A stretch of 36,147 bases of DNA from an uncultured Alphaproteobacteria bacterium (GCA_900540425.1 UQFU01000009.1:1-36147), one strand, 5' to 3'. Positions 8,095-17,069 are shown, numbered from the stretch's first letter. The notes: generated by a model from the letters alone, not told the origin. Translations and numbers: made by a program.

Positions 8095-9342
8095 ATGTTC
8101 TTTCTGTTTGACTGCGACAATTTTTTCGTATCCTGCGAGCGGGTATTTGCCCCCGGCCTCAAAAAACGCCCGGTAGTCGTCCTCTCCAACAACGACGGCT
8201 GCGTCGTTTCCCGTTCGTACGAAGCCAAGGCGCTCGGTATTCCCATGGGCGCGCCCTATTTCAAAATCGAACGTTTTTTCACCGCTCGCGGCGGCGTTGC
8301 CTTGTCATCCAATTACGAGCTTTATGCCGACATGTCTGCCCGGGTAATGTCCGTCCTGCGCAGTTGTTTTTCCAACCTGGAAGTATATTCCATTGACGAA
8401 GCCTTTGCCCGGCTGCCGGATTCCGAAAACCTTGAGCAACTGGCCGCCGCAATCCGCACCCGGATTCTCCGTGAAACCGGCATCTCTGTTTCCGCCGGCA
8501 TTGCCCCGACCAAAACCCTCTGCAAAATCGCCGCCCATTGCGCCAAACAAAAAACCGCCGACAAAACATTCACCCTTAAAGACCCGGAACAAATCCGCAA
8601 ACATTTGCAACAACTGGACGTTATTGATATCTGGGGCGTCGGCAGGCATCTGAGCCCCAAACTCGGCTATCTCGGAATTTTTACCGCCTGGGAACTCGCC
8701 CAAACGCCTCTGCAGCAGATCCGTCGCTGTTTTAACCTTCGTTTGGCTCAAACCGTCCTTGAGCTTAACGGTACGCCCTGTCTGGAACTGGAAACCGAAG
8801 AAACCGCCCAAAGCCTTACCACTTCCCGCAGTTTTGAATATGAGATTAAAGATTATGAACTGTTGCGTAAAATTCTTGCCGAATTCGCCGATGCCGTCTC
8901 TATCCGCTTGCGCAGGCAAAACGCCGTTGCCGGAACCCTCAGCGTTTTTCTGAGAACTAACCGCTTTGCCGCCGGAGAACAATACAACAACGCCGCCTTT
9001 GTCCTTCTTCAGGCTCCTACTGCCCATACCGGAAAGCTTATCAGCGCTGCGGAACAAGGGTTGCGGCAGATTTACCGGCCCGGCGTCGCCTACAAATCCG
9101 CCGGCGTTATTCTCAACGAAATCCAGCCGCTCAACCGTCTGCAAAATACATTCTTCGACAACGATAAAGCCGCCGGAAAAGACCGGGAACTCATGTCCGC
9201 CATTGACAGTCTCAACCACCGCTTCGGCAAAAAAACCGTCCGCTTTGCCCCGCAGGCCGGCGGCATCTGCCATTATATCCGCCGGAACCATCGTTCCCGC
9301 TCTTATACAACCTCTTGGGACGAATTAGCGACAGTTGCCTAA
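8095..9342 (+). CDS. umuC: DNA polymerase V catalytic subunit UmuC (Y-family)
   Basis: The 415-aa protein starts at the ATG at 8095, with GGAG 8 nt upstream inside the end of umuD. It has the Y-family active site: Asp6 in FDCDNFF, and Asp101-Glu102 in YSIDEAF. SAGIAPTKTLCKIA and the WGVG helix-hairpin-helix region follow, then the little-finger and C-terminal UmuC domains. Length is close to that of E. coli UmuC (422 aa). The role is error-prone translesion synthesis together with UmuD'. Its 3' end overlaps the convergent peroxiredoxin gene by a few bases. Many alphaproteobacteria use imuA-imuB-dnaE2 instead, so this operon may be acquired. Confidence 0.94.
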   Translation: MFFLFDCDNFFVSCERVFAPGLKKRPVVVLSNNDGCVVSRSYEAKALGIPMGAPYFKIERFFTARGGVALSSNYELYADMSARVMSVLRSCFSNLEVYSIDEAFARLPDSENLEQLAAAIRTRILRETGISVSAGIAPTKTLCKIAAHCAKQKTADKTFTLKDPEQIRKHLQQLDVIDIWGVGRHLSPKLGYLGIFTAWELAQTPLQQIRRCFNLRLAQTVLELNGTPCLELETEETAQSLTTSRSFEYEIKDYELLRKILAEFADAVSIRLRRQNAVAGTLSVFLRTNRFAAGEQYNNAAFVLLQAPTAHTGKLISAAEQGLRQIYRPGVAYKSAGVILNEIQPLNRLQNTFFDNDKAAGKDRELMSAIDSLNHRFGKKTVRFAPQAGGICHYIRRNHRSRSYTTSWDELATVA

Positions 9343-10064
9343 TTTTGCGCATTCAGCCTGGCTGAAATCCGATCCGACGGCAAATCCTTCATGCAAAAAA
9401 ACCAGTCTTCACATTGCAGCTCTGAATTTTCGTCCTTCGCCCGCTCTTCCATTGCATATATTGTCGTCGGCGCCGCCACCAAAACCTTGTCGCCGGGCTG
9501 CCAATCTGCCGGTGTCGCCACATCGAAGGCATCGCTGGTCTGCATGGCCAGCAACAGGCGCCGGATTTCTTCAAAATTCCGCCCGTTGGACATCGGATAA
9601 TAAATCAACGCCCGGACAATTCCCTTCGGATCAATAAAAAACACCGAGCGCACCGCTTTTGTATCGCTGGAACGCGGCTGTATCATCCCATATTTTTTGG
9701 CGGCTTCCATCTTTACATCCGCCACAATCGGATAATCTATTTTAATGTTTTTCATTCCGTTAAATTCCAGCTCGTCCTCCATCTTTTTAATCCAGGCCAA
9801 ATGAGAGCTGATACTGTCAACCGAAATTCCCAGCAACTCGGTGTTCAGTTTGCGAAAATCCTCCTGCATGGCCGCAAACGTCATCAACTCGCTGGTGCAA
9901 ACCGGCGTAAAATCTGCCGGATGAGAAAACAAAATCACCCACTTTCCTCGATAATCTTCCGGAAAATTAACCGGTCCCTTAGTCGTCATTGCCGAAAATT
10001 CCGGCGCTTCGTCTCCGATAAGCGGCACATTGCTGAACTGAACTTCAAATCCGTTGGTCGGCAT
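9339..10064 (-). CDS. peroxiredoxin of the Prx6/archaeal three-cysteine type
   Basis: The 241-aa thioredoxin-fold protein has the peroxidatic Cys56 in the PVCTSEL motif, preceded by SHPADFTP. The C-terminal extension carries Cys218 and Cys224 (CEDWFFC). This C-x5-C pair matches the resolving-cysteine layout of archaeal TPx enzymes such as that of Aeropyrum pernix, so a 2-Cys mechanism is likely. It reduces H2O2 and organic peroxides in the cytosol. GGGGAG lies 7 nt before the ATG. The stop codon overlaps the umuC stop on the other strand and no terminator is seen between them. Confidence 0.9.
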   Translation of the reverse strand: MPTNGFEVQFSNVPLIGDEAPEFSAMTTKGPVNFPEDYRGKWVILFSHPADFTPVCTSELMTFAAMQEDFRKLNTELLGISVDSISSHLAWIKKMEDELEFNGMKNIKIDYPIVADVKMEAAKKYGMIQPRSSDTKAVRSVFFIDPKGIVRALIYYPMSNGRNFEEIRRLLLAMQTSDAFDVATPADWQPGDKVLVAAPTTIYAMEERAKDENSELQCEDWFFCMKDLPSDRISARLNAQN

Positions 10065-10095
10065 CTTACTTCTCCCCGCAAAAACATTTTAATTG

Positions 10096-10123
10096 AATAT
10101 ATCTCGCCGTTTTTCCCTTTCAA
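10096..10123 (-). promoter_or_regulatory. likely promoter of the peroxiredoxin gene
   Basis: TTGAAA (10118-10123), a 16-nt spacer and TATATT (10096-10101) stand about 32 nt upstream of the start codon on the minus strand. No OxyR-type palindrome was recognised. Confidence 0.5.
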
Positions 10124-10204
10124 GTTTTACTAAATATAAATGACTATACGCTAGAATATGCTTTGCGGATAATTATATAACTTGAAAAAAATAAGGATAA
10201 TTCG

Positions 10205-11494
10205 ATGAGTTTGGAAACCCTACTTGCCGTTGCCGGATTTCTGCTGATGTTGTGCGTGTTTACCAACAAAATCACCGACAACTTCGGTATTCCTTCTTTA
10301 TTGCTCTTTCTGGGCATGGGAATGCTGGCCGGTTCAGACGGTCCCGGCGGTATCGAATTCAGCGATTCCCGGCTTACCAACTACACCGGTACCGTCGCTT
10401 TGGCCTTTATTTTGTTCTCCGGCGGTCTGGGCACCAAATGGCAGCAGGTTCGCCCCATTATTTTTCGCGGCAGTATCCTTTCTACGCTGGGTGTCCTGCT
10501 CACGGCGGTTTTTCTGTATCTCTTCGCCCGCTATATCGTCGGCCTGAGCTTTGAGGTTTCGCTGCTGCTCAGCGTCATCGTCTCTTCTACCGACGCCCCT
10601 GCGGTTTTTTCCATTCTGCGCTCTCATAATCTGAATGTTCAGCCGCGCATCAAAGCCATTCTCGAATTTGAATCCGGCAGCAACGATCCGATGGCCGTTT
10701 TTCTCTCCATGGGCGCCATGGGCATCATCAGCAGCAACAGTCTCAACATCTGGGGCATTACCTCCGACTTCTTTCTGCAAATGTTTTTGGGAACCGCCTT
10801 CGGCCTCCTTTCCGGCTATGCCGCCAGCAAAACCCTGCGCCGCTGGATGTTTTCCTATCAGGGCTTATACCCGGTTTTCGGCGTTGCCCTGGTTCTGCTC
10901 ACTTACAGCCTCACCCAAACGGTCGGCGGCAATGGTTTCCTTGCGGTTTACCTCTGCGGCATCATCATGGGAAATACACGCTACCTCTACCGCCGGCATT
11001 TTATCCGTTTTCAGGAGTCCCTGGCTTGGATTATGCAGATCAGCATGTTTCTGATTTTGGGCCTTCTGGTCTTTCCTCATGAGCTCTCCGCCGTTATGCC
11101 GGTCAGCCTGTCTTGTACCTTATTCCTGATTCTGGCAGCCCGGCCGCTTGCCGTTTTTATCTGCCTGTATAAAAGCGGCTTTTCGTTCAAGGAACAGATC
11201 TTCATCGGCTGGGCCGGTTTCAAAGGTGCCGTGCCGATTATTCTGGCAACCTACCCGTTGATTTACGGCTTTCCCAACTCGCAATTCCTGTTCAACATCA
11301 TTTTCTTCCTGGTTATTGTTTCGGTTTTGGTTCAGGGACAAACCCTGGCGCCTCTGGCCCGCCTTCTCCGCCTGCGAACCGGAGACGTCCCCGCACCGGA
11401 AGAAACCGCCGCCATACCGGAAACGCTTTCAGAGGAGATAAATCATGCCCGGCCTGAAACTGAATCTGCCCCGCATCATCAGCCGCAACTTTAA
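10205..11494 (+). CDS. CPA1 family K+(Na+)/H+ antiporter, NhaP2/CvrA-like
   Basis: The 429-aa protein is almost entirely hydrophobic, with about 12 predicted membrane segments. [12 protein letters not shown] (residues 127-138) and FESGSNDP (155-162) are the CPA1 signatures; Asn160-Asp161 form the ion-binding ND pair of electroneutral exchangers. E. coli NhaP2 (578 aa) has cytosolic TrkA-C type domains after the membrane core. Here the core is followed only by a short, proline- and glutamate-rich tail, so the regulatory domains are missing. AAGGA lies 7 nt before the ATG. Its last 50 nt overlap the start of an ion channel gene, suggesting a potassium or pH homeostasis operon. Confidence 0.88.
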   Translation: MSLETLLAVAGFLLMLCVFTNKITDNFGIPSLLLFLGMGMLAGSDGPGGIEFSDSRLTNYTGTVALAFILFSGGLGTKWQQVRPIIFRGSILSTLGVLLTAVFLYLFARYIVGLSFEVSLLLSVIVSSTDAPAVFSILRSHNLNVQPRIKAILEFESGSNDPMAVFLSMGAMGIISSNSLNIWGITSDFFLQMFLGTAFGLLSGYAASKTLRRWMFSYQGLYPVFGVALVLLTYSLTQTVGGNGFLAVYLCGIIMGNTRYLYRRHFIRFQESLAWIMQISMFLILGLLVFPHELSAVMPVSLSCTLFLILAARPLAVFICLYKSGFSFKEQIFIGWAGFKGAVPIILATYPLIYGFPNSQFLFNIIFFLVIVSVLVQGQTLAPLARLLRLRTGDVPAPEETAAIPETLSEEINHARPETESAPHHQPQL

Positions 11495-12185
11495 TTTCTG
11501 CTTTTTCATCAGCCTGTTGCCGCCGGCACTTTTGTCTCCGCTGTATCCGGACATTGCCCAAATCACCCCCTGGCTCCTCTGGCTGGCCGCACCGGCAGCC
11601 AACGGTCTGATAACCGCCCTTGAAGCGCTGATGTTCAACCGCTACTTCTCCAACCGGAATTTTACGATTTTTTACGACGTCTCGGCTCGTTATAAATTGC
11701 TTGCCGTTGCTTTCTGCGCCGGTTTCATGAGCGTTTATATCAACATTTCCGTCTTTGCCACTTGGATAATCGCCCTGATTGTCACTTATATCGCTTTTCG
11801 CTATATCCGCAATTTCATCGCCCGCATCTCCAAACTCCTCCGCCCCGCCGTCATGGCCACCCTCTCCGATATCGGAGATTTCGCCAATTTTTTCGTCAAC
11901 CTGATTCTCAGCTGCGCCGTCATAAATCTTGCCGTTGACAGCCTGTACCACCACTTTGGCTCAACCGCTCCCTTCAATTTCGGTCAAGGCTTAGACGCGA
12001 TTATCAATGCCGTTTACTTCAGCATCATTACCATCACCACCGTCGGCTACGGCGATATTATCCCACATACGCCCCTGGCCCGGATAATCGTCGCCGCCGA
12101 ATGTCTGACCGGCTATATTCTGCTCGGTCTGATGATCGGAATAATCACCCGCGGCATTAACACGGAAGAAAATCCCCGCTCATAA
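11445..12185 (+). CDS. two-pore-helix potassium channel family protein
   Basis: The 246-aa membrane protein has several hydrophobic segments in the first 125 residues. After a loop come a membrane helix (145-165), a pore helix and the K+ selectivity filter TVGYGD (199-204), then a final helix (214-236). This is the Ion_trans_2 arrangement. GAGGAG lies 7 nt before the ATG, inside the 3' end of the antiporter gene (50-nt overlap in another frame), so translation is probably coupled. Together the pair would move K+ by exchange and by channel. A terminator follows at 12221. Confidence 0.88.
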   Translation: MPGLKLNLPRIISRNFNFCFFISLLPPALLSPLYPDIAQITPWLLWLAAPAANGLITALEALMFNRYFSNRNFTIFYDVSARYKLLAVAFCAGFMSVYINISVFATWIIALIVTYIAFRYIRNFIARISKLLRPAVMATLSDIGDFANFFVNLILSCAVINLAVDSLYHHFGSTAPFNFGQGLDAIINAVYFSIITITTVGYGDIIPHTPLARIIVAAECLTGYILLGLMIGIITRGINTEENPRS

Positions 12186-12220
12186 TATCCCCCCGGCCTA
12201 GCCAGGGTTTTCGCAATACA

Positions 12221-12250
12221 AAAAAGCCCCGGAAAATTCCGGGGCTTTTT
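12221..12250. terminator. bidirectional intrinsic terminator between the channel gene and rplQ
   Basis: aaaaagccccgg / ccggggcttttt with an aaaatt loop is a perfect 12-bp stem flanked by A and T runs. It serves the + strand channel gene and the minus-strand rplQ, which stops at 12268. Confidence 0.92.
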
Positions 12251-12267
12251 ACCAATCTTTTGCCTGA

Positions 12268-12711
12268 TTATTTCGCGGCTTCTTTGGCAGCAGCTTCAGC
12301 AGCGGCCTTTTCAGCGGCAACACGGGCAATGTCTTTGGCGCCTTTGGCATTAACATCGCGGTCAACCAACTCGATAATCGCCATCGGAGCGCAATCGCCG
12401 TAACGGAAACCGGTTTTCAAAACCCGGCAATATCCGCCGTTGCGGTTTTTGTAACGTTCCGCCAAAGTAGAGAAAAGTTTGGAAACAACTTCATTGTCAC
12501 GAAGAAAAGACAAAGCTTGTCTGCGGTTGTTCAATTCACCTTTTTTGGCCAAGGTAATCATGTTGTCTACAAAAGTTCTCAGTTCTTTAGCGCGCGGCAG
12601 CGTAACCGTAATCTGCTCATGGGTCAAAACCGCATTGGTCAGATTAGAGAACAAAGCTCTTCTCTGGCTGCTGGTCATACTGAACTTACGATGTGCCATT
12701 CCATGTCTCAT
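12268..12711 (-). CDS. rplQ: 50S ribosomal protein L17
   Basis: The 147-aa protein has the L17 signature: [17 protein letters not shown], then [23 protein letters not shown] given as region 24-46, and a C-terminal Ala/Glu/Lys tail that makes it about 20 aa longer than E. coli L17. L17 lies near the exit tunnel of the large subunit. AAGGA lies 8 nt before the ATG. In most bacteria rplQ follows rpoA directly; here about 3.2 kb with two orphan genes intervene, so rplQ must rely on its own promoter or on read-through from the 639-aa gene. Confidence 0.97.
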   Translation of the reverse strand: MRHGMAHRKFSMTSSQRRALFSNLTNAVLTHEQITVTLPRAKELRTFVDNMITLAKKGELNNRRQALSFLRDNEVVSKLFSTLAERYKNRNGGYCRVLKTGFRYGDCAPMAIIELVDRDVNAKGAKDIARVAAEKAAAEAAAKEAAK

Positions 12712-12822
12712 GACATATTTCCTTTCTTTTTCTCTGTGCTTTGCAGGGCAAAGCGGATAAAAACAACTTTCCCGCCACGGATTCGCAAGCGCTCATGCGC
12801 GGAAAAACCTCATTCGTTGCCG

Positions 12823-12851
12823 TTTCTAACATACAATGATTTGAAAAGCAA
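12823..12851 (-). promoter_or_regulatory. possible promoter of rplQ
   Basis: TTGCTT (12846-12851), a 17-nt spacer and TAGAAA (12823-12828) are seen on the minus strand, giving a leader of about 105 nt. The -10 box is weak. The assignment rests partly on the need for a promoter here. Confidence 0.3.
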
Positions 12852-12871
12852 GCAGAATCTTCATTATTTTT

Positions 12872-14791
12872 TTAACGTCCGCCACAGCAAACAGCCCGAT
12901 GCTTCCGGCGGCTGTCTGCCACCATCTGCCCATATGCCGCCATACCGTTCTCAACCAGACGGTCAAACAACCGTTCCGCAGCGGCGTTTCCGCCGCAAAC
13001 CAGTTCCCTGATGCCGGGCAGTTCGCTTCCCTCCAATGAACTTTTAACGCCGTTTGCCAAAATATTGCCGCTTACCCCGACCAAAACCTGACCTTCCTTA
13101 GAAAGCCCGGATATCTCTGTATCATAGCCCAAAAAATTGTGCTGTTCGACATCCTTGCCCAAAGACGGAGCCAAAAACAAATTTCCCTTTTCGTCCGGAA
13201 AATAAGCCATCTTCAGCTTTCCCTCTTTTTCCAGACGATGAACCGAAGCTTCAAAATGATTATGATGATCCACTTCATAATCCTGCGCCGAAGCAAAAGC
13301 CACCATTGTTGATTTAGAAACGCCTAACGGGCAGTAAGGTGCATGTGCAACAACCAACAGCTGTTGTTGGATTTTTTCGCGCTCTGCTGGCGAATACCCG
13401 AGTTCGCCCATCTTTTTCTGCATCAGTTCTTCCAGCTTCAAAAACATATAAGCGCCGTGACAATGCGTCACCACATTTAGGCGGCGAATATTGTCCGCCG
13501 CTTCCTTAAAAGGCAAACGCCTGCCATTTCGAGAAATTCGGGTCGCCAAAACCTTGTCAAAAATTTCTCCGACATACTTTGGATTTTTTGTTTCCTCGCT
13601 CAGCTCCCGGGTAACCTTCACATTGCGACGATAATCGACCATCATCTTTGTCCGTGCCAGCTCTTTGTTCATAAAGTCGCCAAAATCATAAACAACGGCA
13701 TACAACCCTGCCCGTCCGGCCAGGTCATGCCGCGCCAACAGCTTTTCCACCGATGCCAAATAACCGTTGGCCTCTTTTTCCGTAACCGTGCCGTCACCGC
13801 CAAGAAACAAAACGCAAACCTCGTCTGCCGGAATACCTGCAACCCGTTTCCAGCCAAACTCGGCTTCCCTGCTCTTTTCCACCCGCTGCCCCAACACCAC
13901 GCAACTGCATAGTTTGTCAGCGGCACCAATAGTCCGCCAGGCATGTTTTCTGGAAGCCAGCGTATTCGCCGGATTTTCAACCCCTAAATTCACAAGTTCA
14001 ACAGCCCTTTGTGCTAAAACCGGGTTATCCGCCGGCATATTTTGACCCAAAGCCGTATAAGCTTTCACCAAACTGGCGGCATCGTTCCGCTCTGAGCCGA
14101 TATAAGTGGCAATCATTTCCACACAACACGCCCTTTTGTCGGCATCAAATACGGCAATCTCCCCCAGATTCTGAAAATACGCACACAAATTATTTTCGGC
14201 ATTTTTCTGATTATCCAAAACCTGCAAAACTCGCTCTTGTAAAACCGGAAATCGTTTATAAAAAGCGCTTAAAGACGCATAAATCGCAGATTTAAAATGC
14301 TCCTCGCTCTCGGAACGCATCATATCGTCAAAAATCCGTACCGCCCCTTCTTCAGCTGCGCTAAGCGCCAAATCCCGCGCCACCCGGCTATACACACATA
14401 GGTCATTTTCTTTTGCCCCCACCGCCTGCTGCCGGATTTTTTCATAAAACGGATAGGCCAACCGAGGCTGCTGCTTAACACCCTCTGCTGCGGCCCTAAG
14501 CGCAAACCGCTTCTGCCCGCTTTCCAACAAAACATCGAACGATTCCACGGCCGTTTCCGGATTCATGTCCTGCACCAATAGACCATAAACTTTCGCTGCC
14601 CGCGGTGCCACATCTGCATTAAATCCTGGATTGCGCACCAGAGAATAAAAACTGGGCAGCAACTCCGCCGTCCGCTGTGGATGCCGTGCAGCAAAATCTT
14701 CCATAACCTGATAAATATCCGCATATTCTTCCCAGGACAAAGCCTTGGATGACAATAGTGAGACCAGGCGTTCTGATAATTTTTCTGACAT
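12872..14791 (-). CDS. unknown protein: helical-repeat N-terminus plus hydrolase-like C-terminus (639 aa)
   Basis: I do not recognise the family. The ATG at 14791 is used because GGAAG precedes it by 8 nt; a TTG two codons earlier is less likely. Residues 1-300 are short alternating helices of TPR/HEAT appearance. From about residue 320 the pattern changes to alternating strands and helices: VCVLFLGGDGTV (325-336), GLYAVVYDFGDF (362-373), LNVVTHCHGAYMFLKL (438-453) and QLLVVAHAPYCPL (477-489). THCHGA sits where an alpha/beta-hydrolase nucleophile elbow would be, with Cys as nucleophile; KDVEQHNFLGY (His551) could supply the histidine. This is inference. The protein is Cys-rich and ends in CCGGR. 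The gene sits between rpoA and rplQ and has its own promoter. Confidence 0.8.
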   Translation of the reverse strand: MSEKLSERLVSLLSSKALSWEEYADIYQVMEDFAARHPQRTAELLPSFYSLVRNPGFNADVAPRAAKVYGLLVQDMNPETAVESFDVLLESGQKRFALRAAAEGVKQQPRLAYPFYEKIRQQAVGAKENDLCVYSRVARDLALSAAEEGAVRIFDDMMRSESEEHFKSAIYASLSAFYKRFPVLQERVLQVLDNQKNAENNLCAYFQNLGEIAVFDADKRACCVEMIATYIGSERNDAASLVKAYTALGQNMPADNPVLAQRAVELVNLGVENPANTLASRKHAWRTIGAADKLCSCVVLGQRVEKSREAEFGWKRVAGIPADEVCVLFLGGDGTVTEKEANGYLASVEKLLARHDLAGRAGLYAVVYDFGDFMNKELARTKMMVDYRRNVKVTRELSEETKNPKYVGEIFDKVLATRISRNGRRLPFKEAADNIRRLNVVTHCHGAYMFLKLEELMQKKMGELGYSPAEREKIQQQLLVVAHAPYCPLGVSKSTMVAFASAQDYEVDHHNHFEASVHRLEKEGKLKMAYFPDEKGNLFLAPSLGKDVEQHNFLGYDTEISGLSKEGQVLVGVSGNILANGVKSSLEGSELPGIRELVCGGNAAAERLFDRLVENGMAAYGQMVADSRRKHRAVCCGGR

Positions 14792-14827
14792 GAACAAAAC
14801 TTCCGCTTCTCTGAGTGTTTAACTAAT

Positions 14828-14856
14828 AGCATAACATTAAGCCACTCTTTTGTCAA
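14828..14856 (-). promoter_or_regulatory. promoter of the 639-aa orphan gene
   Basis: A perfect TTGACA (14851-14856) is followed after 17 nt by TATGCT (14828-14833), about 37 nt upstream of the start codon. Confidence 0.65.
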
Positions 14857-14890
14857 AAATTTTACTCTGCCCCCACAGGCATTTTAGCAA

Positions 14891-14922
14891 CAAAAAAAGG
14901 CTGAAGTTCTTACTTCAGCCTT
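14891..14922 (-). terminator. intrinsic terminator of the 236-aa orphan gene
   Basis: A perfect 11-bp stem AAGGCTGAAGT / ACTTCAGCCTT with a 4-nt loop is followed, on the minus strand, by a run of seven T. It lies 28 nt after the stop at 14951, so the two orphan genes are separate transcription units. Confidence 0.9.
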
Positions 14923-14950
14923 CCAAAACACTGCCATCGCCACTTCTGTT

Positions 14951-15661
14951 CTACAGTTTGGCCAGCAGAAAAACCGGTTCTCTGTCCCGCAGCGGCTCAT
15001 AACATTTCTTACGGCACAAAACCCGCGATGCAAACTCTCCGTCCGCTGCATTTTTAGTAATCCATCGAAACATCGTTGCCAAAGTCGGAACACCTGCCGC
15101 CTCCATCATCTGATTCACAAGCCCGATATGTTTTTCCAAACAATGGGAGTCCTCACGGCTCAAAAAAGACATCCCTGTCTTTTCCATTTTTCTCTGCACT
15201 TCGGCCAAACCAAAAGACACGCTGGAAACGCCGGCAATAATCAGCTTATCCGACAATGCAAAACCGCGCAATCTCCCGTTCTGCTCAACCACAAAACATG
15301 GCGCTCCGCAATACTTCAGCCGAACTGCTTCTTTTACCCGCTGCACATCAGCGCCGCATTCAACTTCTATCAGCCGGTTTGCATGAAGCAGAAGCCAGGC
15401 CGGCGGCAATATCGGCTGCTCGATCCCCAAAAGCCGGCTCTCTAACAGCTCGCCGACTTTTTCATCATGTTCAATGTACGGCTTATACCCGCGATACATC
15501 CAATCTGCCCAAGCATCATAAACTTGCTTCCAATGAGCGGTATTGGCAAAAAAACGCCACTTTTCAATCGCATCATTCCGTCCCGGAATTAAATTGGCCG
15601 CATCTGATTTTTTTCTAACACCGATTTTTTCACCGAATTTTTTGATTTTTAATAATAACAT
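14951..15661 (-). CDS. unknown soluble protein (236 aa)
   Basis: I do not recognise this family. The first 20 residues are basic (KIKKFGEKIGVRKK). The rest is a Trp-, Tyr- and Cys-containing mixed alpha/beta protein, with a plausible strand-turn-strand at YCGAPCFVVEQNGRLRGFAL (residues 117-136) and a Cys-rich end (LCRKKCYEPLRDREP). No signal peptide or membrane helix is seen. The start has no clear Shine-Dalgarno and no early alternative Met. It lies between the rpoA terminator and its own terminator, so it is independently transcribed. Neighbouring the 639-aa orphan may be incidental. Confidence 0.7.
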   Translation of the reverse strand: MLLLKIKKFGEKIGVRKKSDAANLIPGRNDAIEKWRFFANTAHWKQVYDAWADWMYRGYKPYIEHDEKVGELLESRLLGIEQPILPPAWLLLHANRLIEVECGADVQRVKEAVRLKYCGAPCFVVEQNGRLRGFALSDKLIIAGVSSVSFGLAEVQRKMEKTGMSFLSREDSHCLEKHIGLVNQMMEAAGVPTLATMFRWITKNAADGEFASRVLCRKKCYEPLRDREPVFLLAKL

Positions 15662-15913
15662 AAGTCCAAAAATTAATAGTTATACAAAATATAATTTTAC
15701 CCAAAGAAGTGTAAGCCCAAATTATAAAAAAAACAACAAGAAATACCGGCATACCCAATATTCATAAGCAAATATCCCCCCCCATCTGTTCCTGATATAA
15801 ACTTTTTCGGCCATCGCTCAAACAACATTTGTCCAATCCCATCTATACAAATCTTCGGCTGAACCGAACTGCCCCGTCCCGTTCACTCTGACAACTTTGT
15901 CTTTAAACCACAA
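15662..15913. other. intergenic spacer upstream of the 236-aa gene
   Basis: This AT-rich spacer has no gene. On the minus strand it contains a G8 run (plus-strand C run at 15776-15783), a perfect -10-like TATAAT (15721-15726) without a convincing -35, and small inverted repeats (TTCGG / CCGAA; ATTTGT / ACAAAT). A promoter must lie here because the rpoA terminator is upstream, but I cannot place it. Confidence 0.4.
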
Positions 15914-15949
15914 AAAAACCTCCCGGAATATTTGTTCCGGAAGGTTTTT
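15914..15949. terminator. intrinsic terminator after rpoA
   Basis: The stem AAAAACCT-c-CCGGAA / TTCCGG-a-AGGTTTTT with a 6-nt loop has T runs on both sides. It lies 15 nt past the rpoA stop and ends the ribosomal alpha operon before the two orphan genes. Confidence 0.9.
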
Positions 15950-15963
15950 CTCAACATTTTTAA

Positions 15964-16974
15964 TTAAAAATGTTCATCAACACGTTTAATCAATTCCTCA
16001 ATGTTTTCAGGCGGCCAACCCGGCGTATCCATACCCAAATGAATACCCATCTTAGCCAGAACCTCTTTGATTTCATTCAAAGACTTACGGCCAAAATTCG
16101 GTGTCCGCAGCATTTCCGCTTCAGTCTTTTGAACCAAATCGCCGATATAAACGATGTTGTCATTCTTCAGGCAGTTAGCCGAACGAACCGACAATTCAAG
16201 TTCTTCAACCTTCTTCAACAAGTTGCGATTGAACGGCAGTTCTTCTTTTTCAACTTCAACTTCGCTTTCCGGCTCGTCAAAGTTAATGAACGGCTTCAAC
16301 TGATCTTGCAGAATACGGGCAGACAAAGCGACCGCATCTTCGGGAGATACCACGCCATTGGTCTCAACAACCAAGGTCAGCTTATCATAGTCTGTAACTT
16401 GTCCGACACGGGTATTTTCAACTTTATAAGAAACCTTTTTAACCGGTGAATAAATAGCGTCAACGGCAATTAGGCCAATCGGCGCATCCGGACTCTTGTT
16501 CATATAAGCCGGAACATACCCCTTACCGGTATTAACAGTCAGTTCCATATTGATTTTCGCACCGGCATCCAGATTGCAAATAACCAAATCCGGATTCTTA
16601 ATTTCAACATCATGACCGGTCTCAATCATGGCAGCGGTTACCGCACAGGGACCTTCTGCCTTCAATGTCATCATTTTCGGACCTTCGCCATGAACAGCCA
16701 CAGCCAAACCCTTAATATTCAGCACAATATCGGTAACGTCTTCCCGAACGCCCGGCACAACGGAAAATTCATGCAAAACTCCGTTGATTTTGATTGCTGT
16801 AACGGCTCCACCCTGCAGAGAAGAAAGCAAAACTCTTCTCAATGCATTGCCGAGTGTCAGACCGAAGCCTCGTTCCAGAGGTTCAACCACGATTTTAGCT
16901 TTGTTACCGCCATCACTAGGAACAACTTCTAAGTTCGTAGGTTTAATAAGTTCTTGCCAATTCTTTTGAATCAC
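15964..16974 (-). CDS. rpoA: DNA-directed RNA polymerase subunit alpha
   Basis: The 336-aa protein starts at GTG 16974 rather than the TTG six codons upstream: AGAGGA lies 7 nt before this GTG and the resulting N-terminus, [12 protein letters not shown], is the usual alphaproteobacterial one. The N-terminal domain (about 1-230) holds the dimerisation and assembly region ([17 protein letters not shown]). The C-terminal domain (about 250-325) binds UP elements and activators ([18 protein letters not shown], then [12 protein letters not shown]). It is the last gene of the rpsM-rpsK-rpoA unit, followed by a terminator instead of rplQ. Confidence 0.98.
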   Translation of the reverse strand: MIQKNWQELIKPTNLEVVPSDGGNKAKIVVEPLERGFGLTLGNALRRVLLSSLQGGAVTAIKINGVLHEFSVVPGVREDVTDIVLNIKGLAVAVHGEGPKMMTLKAEGPCAVTAAMIETGHDVEIKNPDLVICNLDAGAKINMELTVNTGKGYVPAYMNKSPDAPIGLIAVDAIYSPVKKVSYKVENTRVGQVTDYDKLTLVVETNGVVSPEDAVALSARILQDQLKPFINFDEPESEVEVEKEELPFNRNLLKKVEELELSVRSANCLKNDNIVYIGDLVQKTEAEMLRTPNFGRKSLNEIKEVLAKMGIHLGMDTPGWPPENIEELIKRVDEHF

Positions 16975-17031
16975 TGGTATGTCCTCTTTCAATTAGTGCA
17001 TATGCATATTTTACAAAAATCAAAGATTAGA

Positions 17032-17047
17032 GAGGCAGCGCTGCCTC
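17032..17047. repeat. perfect 16-bp palindrome between rpsK and rpoA
   Basis: GAGGCAGCGCTGCCTC is self-complementary over 16 bp. In minus-strand RNA it can fold into a short hairpin followed by a U-rich stretch (TCTAATCTTTGATTTTTG), so it could be a weak attenuator, a processing site or a DNA-binding palindrome. Confidence 0.5.
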
Positions 17048-17069
17048 CCAATCTCAACAAAACATCAAC

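Noticed and set aside
10124..10204. Promoter for the antiporter gene on the + strand
   Set aside because: Several TATAA-like strings are present but none has a -35 box at an acceptable distance, so no promoter was called.
15784..15905. tRNA or other structured RNA in the spacer after rpoA
   Set aside because: TTCGG / CCGAA and ATTTGT / ACAAAT hairpins exist, but there is no cloverleaf, no T-loop consensus and no conserved RNA features.
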